Part shown: one piece after another, positions 1 to 9,379 of the stretch
How positions within the stretch are numbered: the stretch's first letter is position 1
Layout of the letters: each line of letters begins with the position of its first letter
DNA from: Sphingobium sp. Ant17
GTDB taxonomy: Bacteria; Pseudomonadota; Alphaproteobacteria; Sphingomonadales; Sphingomonadaceae
NCBI RefSeq assembly: GCF_000588875.1
Contig: NZ_JEMV01000014.1
Location: 312-35,745, forward strand
Length of the DNA stretch: 35,434 nucleotides
Direction of reading: 5' to 3'
Notes under the pieces: model-generated
The model's input: only the letters and a program-made list of their open reading frames with translations
What the model was told of the DNA's origin: nothing
The model's database searches: none
Position numbers and translations under genes: made by a program

Positions 1-183
1 ATGACTGTCGCCGCGATCGACCGCCTCGTGCACCACTCGACCATCATCGAGATGAACGGCGAAAGCTACCGCAAGCGTTCCGCCGTCGCCCGCATCACGC
101 CGGCGATTACGACCCGCCCAATGGCGCCCCGGACCGGCCATCATAATTGTCGCTGGCTTCGCGCTCGGGAGCACCCTTGCTGA
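1..183 (+). CDS. IS21-family IstB-like ATPase, C-terminal end (cut by window edge)
   Basis: This is the last part of an IstB-type helper ATPase, which assists the IstA transposase of IS21-family elements in target choice. The visible stretch begins with residues like TVAAIDRLVHHSTIIEMN followed by ESYRKR, which is the typical C-terminal signature of IstB proteins; the Walker motifs would lie left of the window. The reading frame runs to TGA at 181-183. It is immediately followed by repeated IS-end motifs, as expected for the right end of an IS21 element. The ATG at position 1 is internal, not a real start. Whether the rest of the element is intact cannot be seen from here. Confidence 0.75.
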   Translation: MTVAAIDRLVHHSTIIEMNGESYRKRSAVARITPAITTRPMAPRTGHHNCRWLRAREHPC

Positions 184-405
184 GGCAACGGGTAATTGTC
201 GCCAGCGGCAATTACATGCCAACCATCCCATGCGCTTCAAACCCTCGCTTCCGGCCAGCGCCAGCGACAATTACCCAGCGTCGTAATTGTCGCTCGACGG
301 TTGCTCCTCGCAACAGCAAATGGTAGCCAGAATTCACCAACCGGCGCGGCCACCTATCGGCCATCAAAATTGACGCCGACCGGACACCGTAATCGTCGCG
401 CTACA
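137..405. repeat. Right-end repeat cluster of the IS21-family element
   Basis: A 10-bp motif TAATTGTCGC recurs at 144-153, 193-202 and 284-293, in inverse form GCGACAATTA at 264-273, and in variant forms at 206-215 (inverse) and 390-399 (TAATCGTCGC). A longer unit starting CGGCCATCA is seen at about 137 and about 357. IS21-family elements are known to carry several copies of a transposase-binding repeat near each end. The cluster stops exactly where the IS3 transposase reading frame begins, so the element end probably lies at about 400-407. No open reading frame of note is present between 184 and 398. Confidence 0.6.
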
Positions 406-869
406 ACTACATCCCGATGGCGAGGGGGTTCGTCTATCTCGTGGCCATCGTCGACTGGTTCAGCCGCAAAGTCCTGGCTTGGCGGGTGTCGATCACGATG
501 GAGGCCGACTTCTGCGTCGAAGCGCTGGAGGAAGCGTTGACGCGCTTCGGGAAACCGGAGATATTCAACACCGATCAGGGCAGCCAGTTCACCAGCCACG
601 CCTTCACCAGCGTGCTGCTGCGCGAGGAAATCGCCATCAGCATGGATGGCCGAGGCGCCTGGCGCGACAATGTGATGGTCGAGCGCCTGTGGCGCTCGGT
701 GAAATATGAGGAGGTTTACCTCCGCGCCTACGGCGGGGTCAGCGAAGCCCGCGAGTCGATCGGTCGTTATCTGAGCTTCTACAATGGAAGGAGGCCACAT
801 TCGAGCCTCGCCGCCAGGACGCCGGATCAGGCGTATTTTGACAACCTGCCGGTAATGATGGCAGCATGA
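399..869 (+). pseudogene. IS3-family transposase OrfB, 5'-truncated
   Basis: This is the catalytic (rve/DDE integrase core) half of an IS3-family OrfB. Recognisable segments are YIPMARGFVYLVAIVDWFS with the first catalytic Asp, TDQGSQFTS with the second, and a DNVMVERLWRSVKYEEV segment holding the catalytic Glu, followed by the usual YNGRRPHSSL tail. A complete OrfB is roughly 270-300 residues; only about 155 remain. The frame is open leftward to about 399, where it meets the IS21 end, so the N-terminal part was lost when that element inserted or recombined. An ATG at 417 is internal. The fragment should be inactive. Confidence 0.85.
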
Positions 870-878
870 ATTTGGCAA

Positions 879-937
879 CCAATACGGGGCGTCACTCCAG
901 TCGGGCTACGCCCTCCCTGCATGACGCCCCATATTGG
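879..937. repeat. Inverted repeat downstream of the transposase remnant
   Basis: The arms 879-894 and 922-937 (TGACGCCCCATATTGG) match at 15 of 16 positions and are separated by 27 bp. It lies just past the transposase stop codon and could be a terminator-like hairpin or part of an element end. There is no T-run after it, so the terminator reading is weak. Confidence 0.45.
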
Positions 938-1271
938 CAAGGCAAGGAACCCGGCAGACGATCCACTTAACCGTTGCCGATCCCTGTTCAGACAAACCCG
1001 GCCACCTCTCTTCCACCCCGGCCCAAGGCCATTATGAATGGCGTCAAGTTCCACAATATGGGCCGCGTGCGCCCCTCCAGTCAGCCCGGCGCATCTGGGT
1101 GCCGGATGCCACGCAGATGGCAAACTGCGGCTGCGACGTGATGAAGATGGGCGCCACGGCTGAAGCCGCCTGCATGCCGACGGTGCCCGGTGCGGGGTCT
1201 CCTTCAGGCGCGAGGGCCGGCTAGGACAGGCCTTGGCTGGTCCGGTACTTATTGACGGCCAGGTCTGCGGC
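938..1271. other. Stretch without a recognisable gene
   Basis: About 330 bp between the IS remnant and the copper operon. Short open frames exist on both strands, but none has a convincing start, ribosome binding site or recognisable product. It presumably holds the promoter region of the cus operon, yet I found no clear -35/-10 pair. Confidence 0.4.
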
Positions 1272-1303
1272 ATCGGCGGAGCACGCTTCGCTCCGCCGAT
1301 TTT
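1272..1303 (+). terminator. Terminator-like hairpin before the cus operon
   Basis: A perfect 11-bp stem (1272-1282 with 1290-1300) and a 7-nt loop is followed by TTTT at 1300-1303. It ends 56 bp before cusC. It could end transcription arriving from the left, or act as an attenuator in the cus leader. Confidence 0.5.
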
Positions 1304-1359
1304 AGCCTGTCCCATCCTATAGCGCCGCGCCGGCCTGATCCCACGATCAGGAGATTTTC

Positions 1360-2589
1360 ATGCGAATATTACTATGTCTGCCACTTCTCGTGGCGATCCC
1401 GGGCGTTGCGTATGCCGGGCCGCTCACCTTCGACGGAGCGCTGCAGCGCGCCCGGCAGGAAGCGCCGTCTATCAGGGCAAAGACGCTGGGCGTTGACGCG
1501 GCGCATTCGGCGCGCGGTGCAGCTGGGGCGCTACCCGACCCGACCCTGGCGGTCGGCATCGACAGCTTCCCCATATCGGGTCCGCTGGCGTTCGAACCCG
1601 GCCAGGACAACTTTACGATGGCGCGGGTCGGCGTGTCCCAGGATATTCCCAATCTCGCTAGGCGGCATGCCCAGCAGGCGCGCGCCGACAGCGACATCAG
1701 GGCGGCCGAGGCCGACACCGCCGTCGAGGCCCGCACGGTCGAAGTCGGGACGGCGCTGGCGTGGATTACTCTCGCCTATGCCGAGCGGCGGCTTGCCGCG
1801 CTCGACGATGTCCTATCCCGTCTCGAGCATGTGGTGGGAACGACACCGAGCGCGGTCGCATCTGGCAGCACACGGCCAGCCCAGACATTGGCCGGACAGC
1901 AAGCCATAGCGATGATGCAGGATCGCCGAAGCGAACTGGTTTCGAACGTGGCGCGGGCACGCGCGACACTGACGCGCTGGACCGGGGATCCTGCGCCCGA
2001 GATCGCTGGCTCGATCCCGGATTTCCCGGTCGATGCAGCGAGCCTGCGGGCAGGGCTCGATCGCCATCCCACCATCCAGATGATCGATGCCCAGGCCGGG
2101 CAGGCGGACGCCGATGTGCGCGTGGCCGATGCCGGGCGGCGGTCCGACTTTGGCGTCAACCTCGCCTATCAGCGCCGTGATCCGCGTTTCGGTGACTATG
2201 TCTCGGCCGGCGTGACGGTCAGCTTGCCGTTCTTCACCCGCAATCGCCAGAATGCCGGGATCGCGGCAGCCCAGGCAAATGCCGGGCGGGTTCTAGCCGA
2301 ACGCGAAGCCGCGCAGCGCGCGCTCGCCGCCGACCTCGAAGCCGATATCGGCGATCATCTCATGCACCATGAACAATGGATGCGGGCGCAAAGCACGCTG
2401 CAGCCGCTGGCCGAGCAGCGGGTAAAACTGGAGACAGTCAGCTACGGAGCAGGGCGCGCCAGTCTGGTCGATATCGCCGACGCCTATGCCGCGCTCGCCG
2501 ATGCGAGCCTCGATACCCTCGACCGTGAAGCCCTGGTCGCCGCCGACGGCGCCCGATTGACTCTCACCTATCGGAGCGACGCACGATGA
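1360..2589 (+). CDS. cusC: CusC-type outer membrane factor (TolC family)
   Basis: Outer-membrane channel of a tripartite RND heavy-metal efflux pump. The 409-residue product has a clear signal peptide (residues 1-19, ending VAYA) and the two repeated long helical regions of the outer membrane efflux protein family, with FDGALQRARQEAP near the N-terminus and SYGAGRASLVDIADAYAAL near the C-terminus. No lipobox is present, unlike E. coli CusC. The start is set by CAGGAG at 1348-1353 just upstream. Its stop overlaps the cusB start (ATGA), so the two are translationally coupled. The metal is inferred from the partner pump, whose copper/silver methionine residues are conserved. Confidence 0.88.
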   Translation: MRILLCLPLLVAIPGVAYAGPLTFDGALQRARQEAPSIRAKTLGVDAAHSARGAAGALPDPTLAVGIDSFPISGPLAFEPGQDNFTMARVGVSQDIPNLARRHAQQARADSDIRAAEADTAVEARTVEVGTALAWITLAYAERRLAALDDVLSRLEHVVGTTPSAVASGSTRPAQTLAGQQAIAMMQDRRSELVSNVARARATLTRWTGDPAPEIAGSIPDFPVDAASLRAGLDRHPTIQMIDAQAGQADADVRVADAGRRSDFGVNLAYQRRDPRFGDYVSAGVTVSLPFFTRNRQNAGIAAAQANAGRVLAEREAAQRALAADLEADIGDHLMHHEQWMRAQSTLQPLAEQRVKLETVSYGAGRASLVDIADAYAALADASLDTLDREALVAADGARLTLTYRSDAR

Positions 2590-4073
2590 GCCTCGAAATG
2601 TCACCCCGCGCACGGCTGGGACTGGCCGCCGCAGCGCTCGCGCTGGTTGCCGGCGGAGCAGGCTATGGCATCGCCCATCTCGGTGGGGGCGAGGCTCCCG
2701 CGATGCGATCCGCCGACGCGGGCCGCAAGCCGCTCTATTATTATGACCCGATGGTGCCGTCGCAGCATTTCGACGCGCCTGGCAAGTCGCCCTTCATGGA
2801 TATGCAGCTCGTCCCCAAATATGCCGATGGGAGCGGGAGCGACGCACCCGGCGTGGGGATCAATCCGGCGACATCGCAATCGCTTGGGCTCCGCACGGTC
2901 GCCGTCCGACGCGGGGAACTCGCGAGCAGTCTGACCGCTACCGGCACGATTGACTTCAACCAGCGCGATGTCGCGATCATCCAGGCGCGCGCGGGCGGCT
3001 TCGTGCAACGGGTCTATGCCCGGGCGCCCGGCGACATCGTCGGCGCGGGCGCACCGTTCGCCGACCTGCTCGTCCCCGACTGGGGTGGCGCACAGGCCGA
3101 GTTTCTGGCGGTCCGCCGTACTGGGAACGCTGCGTTAATTCAAGCTGCGCGCCAGCGGCTCATGCTGCTCGGCATGCCACTTGGCACCATCGCGTCCGTG
3201 GAGCGGAGTGGGCGGCCGCACAATGTCGTTACGATCTCCACGCCGACCGGCGGGGTCATCAAAACATTGGACGTGCGCGCCGGCATGACCATGGTGGCGG
3301 GGCAAACGCTCGCCGAGGTCAATGGTCTTGGCACGGTCTGGCTCAATGCGGCCGTACCAGAGGCGATCGCGGGACCGCTCAAGCCCGGCCAGATCGTGCA
3401 GGCCTCGCTTGCCGCGTTCCCCGGCGAGACCCTGTCGGGTCGCGTCTCCGCGATCCTGCCCCAGACCCAGGCCGACAGTCGGACGCTGACCGTTCGGATT
3501 GAACTGCCCAATCGCGGCGGACGCCTGCGGCCTGGCATGTTCGCGACTGTCTCGTTCGGTGGAGCCACGCAACCGGCGCTGCTCGTGCCATCCGAAGCGC
3601 TGATCCGCACGGGCAAGCGGACATTGGTGATGCTCGCACTCGACAAGGGCCGCTATCGGCCGGCCGAGGTGCAAACCGGACGGGAGGCCGGCGGCGATAC
3701 CGAGATTCTGGCCGGCCTTAGCGCAGGCGAGAAGATCATCGCGTCAGGCCAGTTCCTCATCGATTCCGAAGCGAGCCTGTCGGGCGTCGAGGCGCGGCCG
3801 ATCGGCGGGGCCGTATCGGCGGCACCCGCCGCCAGGTCCGCCACGTCGCTCTACGAGGCGACGGGCAAGATCGAGCAGATCACCGCCACCTCGGTGACGC
3901 TCAGCCATGAGCCGGTGCCCGCGATCAGCTGGCCCGCGATGACCATGACCTTCCAGCTCGGCACACCGGCGATCGTGCGCGGCCTGAAGACGGGCGATCG
4001 TGTCCGCTTCGGGTTCGACCAGCCTTCCGCCGGCCCGACTGTGCGGCGCATGGCGAAGGTCGCGGGCCAATGA
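2586..4073 (+). CDS. cusB: CusB-type periplasmic adaptor with N-terminal metal-binding and C-terminal CusF-like domains
   Basis: Membrane fusion protein linking the inner-membrane pump to the outer-membrane channel (495 residues). An N-terminal membrane anchor (about 8-30) is followed by a heavy-metal-binding domain (about 49-83) with the signature [20 protein letters not shown] and [11 protein letters not shown]. The HlyD-type barrel/lipoyl core spans about 90-400. The last 75 residues form a CusF-like domain with His, Trp, Met, Met spaced as in [17 protein letters not shown], the set that binds Cu(I)/Ag(I) in CusF. Such a chaperone-adaptor fusion would hand metal directly to the pump. It overlaps cusC and cusA by 4 bp on each side. 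Confidence 0.9.
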   Translation: MSLEMSPRARLGLAAAALALVAGGAGYGIAHLGGGEAPAMRSADAGRKPLYYYDPMVPSQHFDAPGKSPFMDMQLVPKYADGSGSDAPGVGINPATSQSLGLRTVAVRRGELASSLTATGTIDFNQRDVAIIQARAGGFVQRVYARAPGDIVGAGAPFADLLVPDWGGAQAEFLAVRRTGNAALIQAARQRLMLLGMPLGTIASVERSGRPHNVVTISTPTGGVIKTLDVRAGMTMVAGQTLAEVNGLGTVWLNAAVPEAIAGPLKPGQIVQASLAAFPGETLSGRVSAILPQTQADSRTLTVRIELPNRGGRLRPGMFATVSFGGATQPALLVPSEALIRTGKRTLVMLALDKGRYRPAEVQTGREAGGDTEILAGLSAGEKIIASGQFLIDSEASLSGVEARPIGGAVSAAPAARSATSLYEATGKIEQITATSVTLSHEPVPAISWPAMTMTFQLGTPAIVRGLKTGDRVRFGFDQPSAGPTVRRMAKVAGQ

Positions 4074-7000
4074 TCGCCCATCTCATTCGCTGGTCGGTCA
4101 ATAACCGCTTCTTCGTCCTGATCGGCTTGCTGGCGCTGGTCGGCGCCGGTTTATGGGCGGTGCGTTCGACCCCAATCGACGCGTTGCCCGATCTCTCCGA
4201 CGTGCAGGTGGTGATCCGCACCTCCTATCCGGGACAGGCCCCGCAGATCGTCGAGAACCAGGTCACCTATCCGCTGACCACCACCATGCTGTCGGTGCCG
4301 GGGGCGAAGACGGTGCGTGGCTATTCCTTCTTCGGCGACAGCTTCGTCTATGTGATCTTCGAGGACGGCACCGACCTTTATTGGGCGCGCAGCCGCGTCC
4401 TCGAATATCTCAATCAGGTGCAGGGGCGCTTGCCCGCAAGCGCCCGCAGCGCACTCGGTCCCGATGCCACCGGCGTTGGCTGGGTCTATGAATATGCGCT
4501 GGTCGATCGCAGCGGCCGGCACGACCTGTCACAGCTTCGCGGGCTTCAGGACTGGTTTCTTCGCTACGAGCTGAAAACCGTGCCCGGCGTTGCCGAGGTC
4601 GCAAGCATCGGCGGCATGGTGAAACAATATCAGGTACTGCTCGATCCGGTGAAGCTCGCCGCTTACGGCATCACTCACGCCCAGGCGGTCGATGCCATTC
4701 AAAAGGCCAACCAGGAAGCGGGTGGCTCGGTCCTCGAGATGGCCGAAGCCGAATATATGGTCCGCGCCTCGGGCTATCTGAAGACGCTCGATGACTTCCG
4801 GGCAATCCCGCTCAGAACCGCCGCCGGCGGCGTGCCGGTGACGCTCGGCGACGTTGCTACCATCCAGATTGGTCCGGAGATGCGGCGCGGCATCGCCGAA
4901 TTGAACGGCGAAGGCGAAGTCGCCGGTGGCGTGGTGATATTGCGCTCGGGCAAGAATGCGCGTGAGACGATCGCTGCAATCAAAGACAAGCTCACCGATC
5001 TCAGGAAGAGCATGCCGCCCGGCGTCGAGGTGGTGACGGTCTATGATCGCTCGCAGCTCATCGATCGCGCGGTCGAGAACCTTACCCACAAGCTGGTCGA
5101 GGAATTCATCGTCGTCGCCATCGTCTGCGGCCTGTTCCTCTGGCACGTCCGCTCGGCGTTAGTCGCGATCCTGACGCTGCCGCTGGGCGTCCTGGCGGCA
5201 TTCGTCGTGATGCGGTTCCAGGGGGTGAACGCCAACATCATGTCGCTGGGCGGCATCGCGATCGCCATCGGGGCGATGGTTGATGCGGCCGTGGTCATGA
5301 TCGAGAACGCCCATAAGAAGATCGAACGCTGGGAGCACGACCATCCGGATCAGGCGCTCGATAGCCCGACACGGTGGTCGGTCGTCACCGATGCTGCTGC
5401 CGAGGTTGGCCCGGCGCTGTTCTTCAGCCTGCTCATCATCACACTTTCCTTCGTGCCCGTCTTCACGCTGGAAGCGCAGGAGGGGCGGCTGTTCGCGCCG
5501 CTCGCCTTCACCAAGACCTATGCGATGGCTTCGGCGGCTATCCTGTCGGTGACATTGGTGCCGATCCTGATGGGTTGGCTGATCCGGGGCCGCATCCCAG
5601 CCGAGCAGGCCAATCCGGTCAATCGCTGGCTGACGAATGCTTATCGGCCCGCGCTCGACTGGACGATGCAAAAGCCCAAGACGGTGCTGCTGATCGCGGC
5701 GTTGGTGTTCGCGACCACGGCCTGGCCGCTTGCCCGGCTCGGCGGCGAGTTCATGCCCAACCTCGACGAGGGCGACCTGCTCTACATGCCCTCGGCGCTG
5801 CCGGGGCTGTCGGCGGCGAAAGCCTCGCAACTGCTCCAACAGACCGACCGGCTGATCAAGACCGTGCCCGAGGTCGAGAGCGTGTTCGGCAAGGCCGGCC
5901 GCGCCGAGACCGCGACCGACCCGGCGCCGCTGGAAATGTTCGAGACCACCATCCAGTTCAAGCCGCGCGACCAGTGGCGACCGGGAATGACGCCCGACAA
6001 GCTGATCGACGAACTCGACCGGACGGTGAAGCTCCCCGGACTCGCCAATGTCTGGGTGCCGCCGATCCGCAATCGGATCGACATGCTGGCTACCGGGATC
6101 AAGAGCCCAATCGGGGTCAAGGTCTCCGGCGCGGATCTCGTCCAACTCGATCGCATCGCGCATGATGTCGAGACGGTGGCCAAGACCGTGCCCGGCGTCT
6201 CTTCCGCGCTCGCTGAGCGGCTGACCGGCGGGCGCTATGTCGATGTCGACATCGACCGCGCCGCCGCCGCCCGGTTCGGTCTCAACATAGCCGACGTGCA
6301 GGCTATCGTATCGGGCGCGATCGGCGGCGCGACGATCGGCGAGACGGTCGAGGGGCTGGCGCGTTACCCCATCAGCGTTCGTTACCCACGCGAACTGCGT
6401 GACAGCCTCGAAGGATTGCGCACACTCCCGGTCCTGACCCCATCGGGCCAGCAGATCACGCTCGGAACGGTGGCAAAGGTCTCGATCACCGAGGGACCGC
6501 CGATGCTCAAGACCGAGAATGCCCGACCCTCGACTTGGGTGTATGTAGATGTGCGGGGACGCGACCTCGCCTCGGTAGTCGGCGACCTCCAGCGCGCGGT
6601 CGCGAAACAGGTCAAGCTCTCGCCAGGTGTCAGCATCGCCTATTCGGGTCAGTTCGAATATCTTCAGCGCGCCGTCGAAAAGCTTAAGCTGGTCGTACCC
6701 GCGACGCTGCTGATCATCTTCGTGCTGCTCTACATGATCTTTGGGCGGTTCGACGAGGCCGCGCTGATCATGGGCACTTTGCCGTTCGCCCTGACCGGCG
6801 GTTTCTGGATTCTCTATTTGCTGGGCTTCAACCAGTCGGTCGCGACCGGGGTCGGCTTCATCGCGCTAGCCGGCGTTTCGGCGGAGTTCGGCGTGGTGAT
6901 GCTGATCTACCTCAAGAACGCTCTGGAGGAATGCGGTGCCGATCCCGATGCTGCTCAGGTCGAGGCGGCGGTGCGCGAGGGCGCATTGCTCCGCGTCCGG

Positions 7001-7207
7001 CCCAAGGCGATGACGGTCGCGGTAATCCTCGCCGGCCTGCTGCCGATCCTGCTGGGATCGGGTGCGGGCTCGGAGGTGATGAGCCGGATAGCCGCACCAA
7101 TGATCGGCGGCATGCTGACAGCGCCGCTGCTCTCCATGTTCGTCCTGCCCGCCGCCTATCTGCTGCTCCGCCGGCGGCGGGCACAGCCCCTCCACCAACC
7201 TGTTTAA
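4070..7207 (+). CDS. cusA: CusA-type Cu(I)/Ag(I) RND efflux pump
   Basis: Inner-membrane proton-driven pump (1045 residues, normal length for the family) that expels Cu(I)/Ag(I) through CusBC. The three metal-site methionines fall at the same numbers as in E. coli CusA: Met573 (GDLLYMPS), Met623 (APLEMFETT) and Met672 (NRIDMLATG). Asp405 in the fourth transmembrane segment ([17 protein letters not shown]) matches the proton-relay residue. Twelve transmembrane segments in two groups and two large periplasmic loops are evident. The start overlaps the cusB stop (ATGA). These residues place it in the monovalent-metal group rather than the CzcA group, in contrast to the pump at 23936. Confidence 0.93.
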   Translation: MIAHLIRWSVNNRFFVLIGLLALVGAGLWAVRSTPIDALPDLSDVQVVIRTSYPGQAPQIVENQVTYPLTTTMLSVPGAKTVRGYSFFGDSFVYVIFEDGTDLYWARSRVLEYLNQVQGRLPASARSALGPDATGVGWVYEYALVDRSGRHDLSQLRGLQDWFLRYELKTVPGVAEVASIGGMVKQYQVLLDPVKLAAYGITHAQAVDAIQKANQEAGGSVLEMAEAEYMVRASGYLKTLDDFRAIPLRTAAGGVPVTLGDVATIQIGPEMRRGIAELNGEGEVAGGVVILRSGKNARETIAAIKDKLTDLRKSMPPGVEVVTVYDRSQLIDRAVENLTHKLVEEFIVVAIVCGLFLWHVRSALVAILTLPLGVLAAFVVMRFQGVNANIMSLGGIAIAIGAMVDAAVVMIENAHKKIERWEHDHPDQALDSPTRWSVVTDAAAEVGPALFFSLLIITLSFVPVFTLEAQEGRLFAPLAFTKTYAMASAAILSVTLVPILMGWLIRGRIPAEQANPVNRWLTNAYRPALDWTMQKPKTVLLIAALVFATTAWPLARLGGEFMPNLDEGDLLYMPSALPGLSAAKASQLLQQTDRLIKTVPEVESVFGKAGRAETATDPAPLEMFETTIQFKPRDQWRPGMTPDKLIDELDRTVKLPGLANVWVPPIRNRIDMLATGIKSPIGVKVSGADLVQLDRIAHDVETVAKTVPGVSSALAERLTGGRYVDVDIDRAAAARFGLNIADVQAIVSGAIGGATIGETVEGLARYPISVRYPRELRDSLEGLRTLPVLTPSGQQITLGTVAKVSITEGPPMLKTENARPSTWVYVDVRGRDLASVVGDLQRAVAKQVKLSPGVSIAYSGQFEYLQRAVEKLKLVVPATLLIIFVLLYMIFGRFDEAALIMGTLPFALTGGFWILYLLGFNQSVATGVGFIALAGVSAEFGVVMLIYLKNALEECGADPDAAQVEAAVREGALLRVRPKAMTVAVILAGLLPILLGSGAGSEVMSRIAAPMIGGMLTAPLLSMFVLPAAYLLLRRRRAQPLHQPV

Positions 7208-7224
7208 CCTGCAAGGAGAAGACC

Positions 7225-7615
7225 ATGAACTCTGTACGACTGACTATCGCTCTCGGCCTCGCCGCCCTGACTGCCGCCTGCGGCAAAAAAGCGGAAAACG
7301 CCGGTTTCGACTGAGACCAACCAGGCGGCACCTGCCGCCACCGGCATGAATGGCGACATGGGCGATATGCCCCCGGCAGCTACTGCACCGACCAAGGCCA
7401 AGGGCCATGGCACCGTCATGGCCATCGACAATACGGCGGGCACGATCACGCTCGATCATGGCCCGATCCTCGAAGCCAAGTGGCCGGCGATGACAATGGC
7501 GTTCAAAGCAGCGCCCGCAATCATCGATGCAACCAAGGTCGGCGACAAAGTCGATTTTGATCTGACGCTGACCGGCAGCGCCGGTGAAGTGACCGCCATT
7601 CACAAGCAACCCTGA
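7225..7615 (+). pseudogene. cusF: CusF-like copper/silver chaperone lipoprotein, frameshifted
   Basis: The 5' part (7225-7314) encodes a lipoprotein signal peptide with lipobox LTAAC, then hits TGA after GFD. The continuation lies in the next frame, readable as VSTETNQAAPAATGMN, and runs to TGA at 7613-7615. It carries the CusF metal site: DHGPILEAKWPAMTMAF supplies His, Trp, Met and Met. One extra base, or a loss of two G in a G run near 7300-7307, explains the break. A corrected gene would encode about 129 residues. AAGGAG precedes the ATG. If the shift is real, a shorter product could start at ATG 7346 (89 residues), but without export signal. It is the last gene of the cus operon. Confidence 0.85.
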
Positions 7616-7700
7616 CCAGCTTCGATGGCGTCGGCCTACTCCGGCGCCACCGGCAGATCGTCAAGTTGCCACCCGATACGGCTCCCTGACAAGGTGGAAG

Positions 7701-7736
7701 CCGCCGACTTTAGCGGCTCCGGTCCTTAGTCGGCGG
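7701..7736. terminator. Hairpin between convergent cusF and fic
   Basis: A perfect 9-bp stem, CCGCCGACT at 7701-7709 and its complement at 7728-7736, overlaps the 3' end of the leftward fic gene. It could end both convergent transcripts; there is no strong T-run on either side. Confidence 0.45.
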
Positions 7737-8993
7737 TGAGGCCGGCGAGATCGAATTGCCAAAATCGGCTTCGAGCGCGCCGCCGCTTCTGATGCGATCG
7801 GCAACGAGCTGGCGGGTCGCTTGCCCGATGGAAGTGACCATACGCGCGCTTTCGCCACGCTCGCGTGCGGCCTGCATGGCCGTATCGACGATAATTTGCG
7901 CGACTGACAGCCGGGTGTCGGCCAGGTTGTTTTCTGGCGAATTCTTCAGGAACACGGCGGCAAGACGTTCCTGCCCCGGCGCATGGCCGGGCGGCAGGAT
8001 CGGTCGTTCCAGCGCGCGAACAGCGCGCTGAAGCTGTACCGGCTGCTGGGCATTGATCTGCACGCCCAAGGCCGCACCAATCTCCCGCACGCGCTCCAGC
8101 GGCGTTTGCTCGGCCGAGATAACGGCATCGACCTGCCGCACTCCGAGATAAGTCAGAAGATGGGATTGATAGACTGGCCCCTTGGCGTGCCGGACATAGG
8201 CCAGCTCGGTGCGGGCGGCGGCGATCTTCTCAGACGGCGCATCCTGCCCGATCAGCGTTCTCAGACGCTCGCCAGCCTGTTGGCGAGCGGTCGGAAGATA
8301 CCGCTCCAGTTCCTCGCGCACCTTGTTCAAGGTGATGCGGTAACGCTGGCCGGTTGGGGGCGCGCGCTGGGGAAGCAAGGCGATGCCATGCGCGCCGATG
8401 CGCGCCTCCGGGGCGGCATCGCGCTGGACCGCAGCAGCAGCGAGCACGGACGCCATTGCGCGATGATCACCTGTCAGGAAACCATGCCGCGACGCGTCCA
8501 TCCAGAGTGTCTTATCGATAGAGGCGATACGAATGGGATGTCCCGCTTCGCGCGCGACCTGGGCGGCATGATGGCGCATCGTGCGGCCATTGCCTTCGCG
8601 GAAGGGGTGAATGGTATTGAGTTCGTTGACGTGGTTGCCAAGTCGGTCGAAAAATTCATCGCGCGCGAGGCCGCGAAACCCATTCTTCGCCGCCATGTCC
8701 GCGAACAGTTTGTCGAGTTCGCTAGCGATATAGGGAGTGGCGGCAAAGCTAGACCCGCCCTTGGAGATGTTGATGCTGCGATCCTCGCCTGCCCAATCAT
8801 AGAGGTCGTGGAACAGATGTTTGTGCAAGGTGCGATAACCATCTGCTGAACCCGGAAAAGACTGGCGTGCAACCTGTGCGCCGCGCGCCAGCGTCAACCG
8901 CCGCTCGGCTTCGTTGAGCGTGGCATCACCGGTGATCCCAAGCCGGTTCCGCAGGATGTCGGTGCCGGGATAGGTATAAGGGTCGTCGCCCAA
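7710..8993 (-). CDS. Fic-family (AMP transferase) toxin with long C-terminal extension
   Basis: Fic enzymes usually transfer AMP from ATP to hydroxyl side chains of target proteins. The signature loop HPFREGNGRTMR (residues 129-140) is complete, with catalytic His129 and the anion-binding GNGR; the substrate-clamping flap (about 80-90, GSSFAATPYI) is upstream, and YPGTDILRNRLGI near the N-terminus is typical. Residues about 200-427 form a helix-rich extension I cannot assign; related VbhT/Bep proteins carry a secretion (BID) domain there, but no clear match is visible. The start is TTG at 8993, 2 bp after the antitoxin stop, with only a weak ribosome site; no in-frame ATG lies nearby. Likely a class I toxin, silenced by the upstream partner. 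Confidence 0.82.
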   Translation of the reverse strand: MGDDPYTYPGTDILRNRLGITGDATLNEAERRLTLARGAQVARQSFPGSADGYRTLHKHLFHDLYDWAGEDRSINISKGGSSFAATPYIASELDKLFADMAAKNGFRGLARDEFFDRLGNHVNELNTIHPFREGNGRTMRHHAAQVAREAGHPIRIASIDKTLWMDASRHGFLTGDHRAMASVLAAAAVQRDAAPEARIGAHGIALLPQRAPPTGQRYRITLNKVREELERYLPTARQQAGERLRTLIGQDAPSEKIAAARTELAYVRHAKGPVYQSHLLTYLGVRQVDAVISAEQTPLERVREIGAALGVQINAQQPVQLQRAVRALERPILPPGHAPGQERLAAVFLKNSPENNLADTRLSVAQIIVDTAMQAARERGESARMVTSIGQATRQLVADRIRSGGALEADFGNSISPASPPTKDRSR

Positions 8994-8995
8994 CG

Positions 8996-9253
8996 TCAGC
9001 CTGCGGCGGGGTGCATTCCCGGCTTGTAAAGACCGAGAATGATCGATGCCATCAGTGAGGGGGGAGCGCCCTCGTCGAGCATTATGGCGAAAAGGGCATC
9101 GTCGTCATCACTGGGCGTCATGTCCTCAATAATCAGATTGGCGCGCGCATCGGCAACATCTTCGCGCCAGAGTGCGACCTGCTCGGGTGTGCCGCGCTCG
9201 AAGTCCATGCCTCGAACGCGCTCACGAAATGTCTCAAGATCGATCTGCGCCAT
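8996..9253 (-). CDS. VbhA-like antitoxin of the Fic toxin
   Basis: Small acidic protein (85 residues from ATG 9253; 88 from ATG 9262) directly upstream of and co-transcribed with the Fic gene. Its helix ARANLIIEDMTPS followed by ALFAIMLDEGAPPSLM resembles the VbhA antitoxin fold, whose inhibitory helix carries the motif (S/T)xxxE(G/N). Here the equivalent positions read N-LII-E-D: the key Glu is kept, but the flanking residues differ. ATG 9253 is preferred because the ribosome site (GGGGAAGG) lies about 8 nt upstream of it and abuts the earlier ATG. The antitoxin role is inferred from position, size and this partial motif. Confidence 0.68.
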   Translation of the reverse strand: MAQIDLETFRERVRGMDFERGTPEQVALWREDVADARANLIIEDMTPSDDDDALFAIMLDEGAPPSLMASIILGLYKPGMHPAAG

Positions 9254-9274
9254 CCCAATCATCCTTCCCCGTTA

Positions 9275-9311
9275 ACTTTACTCTGTCTATCGTGATTTCT
9301 CAACAAATCAC
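9275..9311 (-). promoter_or_regulatory. Promoter and operator of the Fic antitoxin-toxin operon
   Basis: On the minus strand a -35 TTGAGA (9303-9298) and -10 TAAAGT (9280-9275) are separated by 17 bp. A perfect dyad GTGATTT/AAATCAC (9292-9298 and 9305-9311) covers the -35 box, a layout that suits autorepression of a toxin-antitoxin operon. Confidence 0.6.
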
Positions 9312-9379
9312 TTAGCTGGCCGGTTGCAAGGTCAGAAGAATATAGGCGTCGCCAAACTGCCGGTCCGATCGGGTAAGTT

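Noticed and set aside
934..1224. Open frame of 96 codons before cusC, with a Cys/Met-containing C-terminal half
   Set aside because: Begins inside the inverted repeat after the transposase, has no ribosome site or signal peptide and no recognisable family; overlapping frames on the minus strand are equally long.
5159..6163. Long minus-strand frames opposite cusA, czcA, arsB and the P-type ATPase gene
   Set aside because: Antisense shadows of GC-rich membrane protein genes; their products are rich in Arg, His and Asp with no recognisable domains, while the plus-strand genes are certain.
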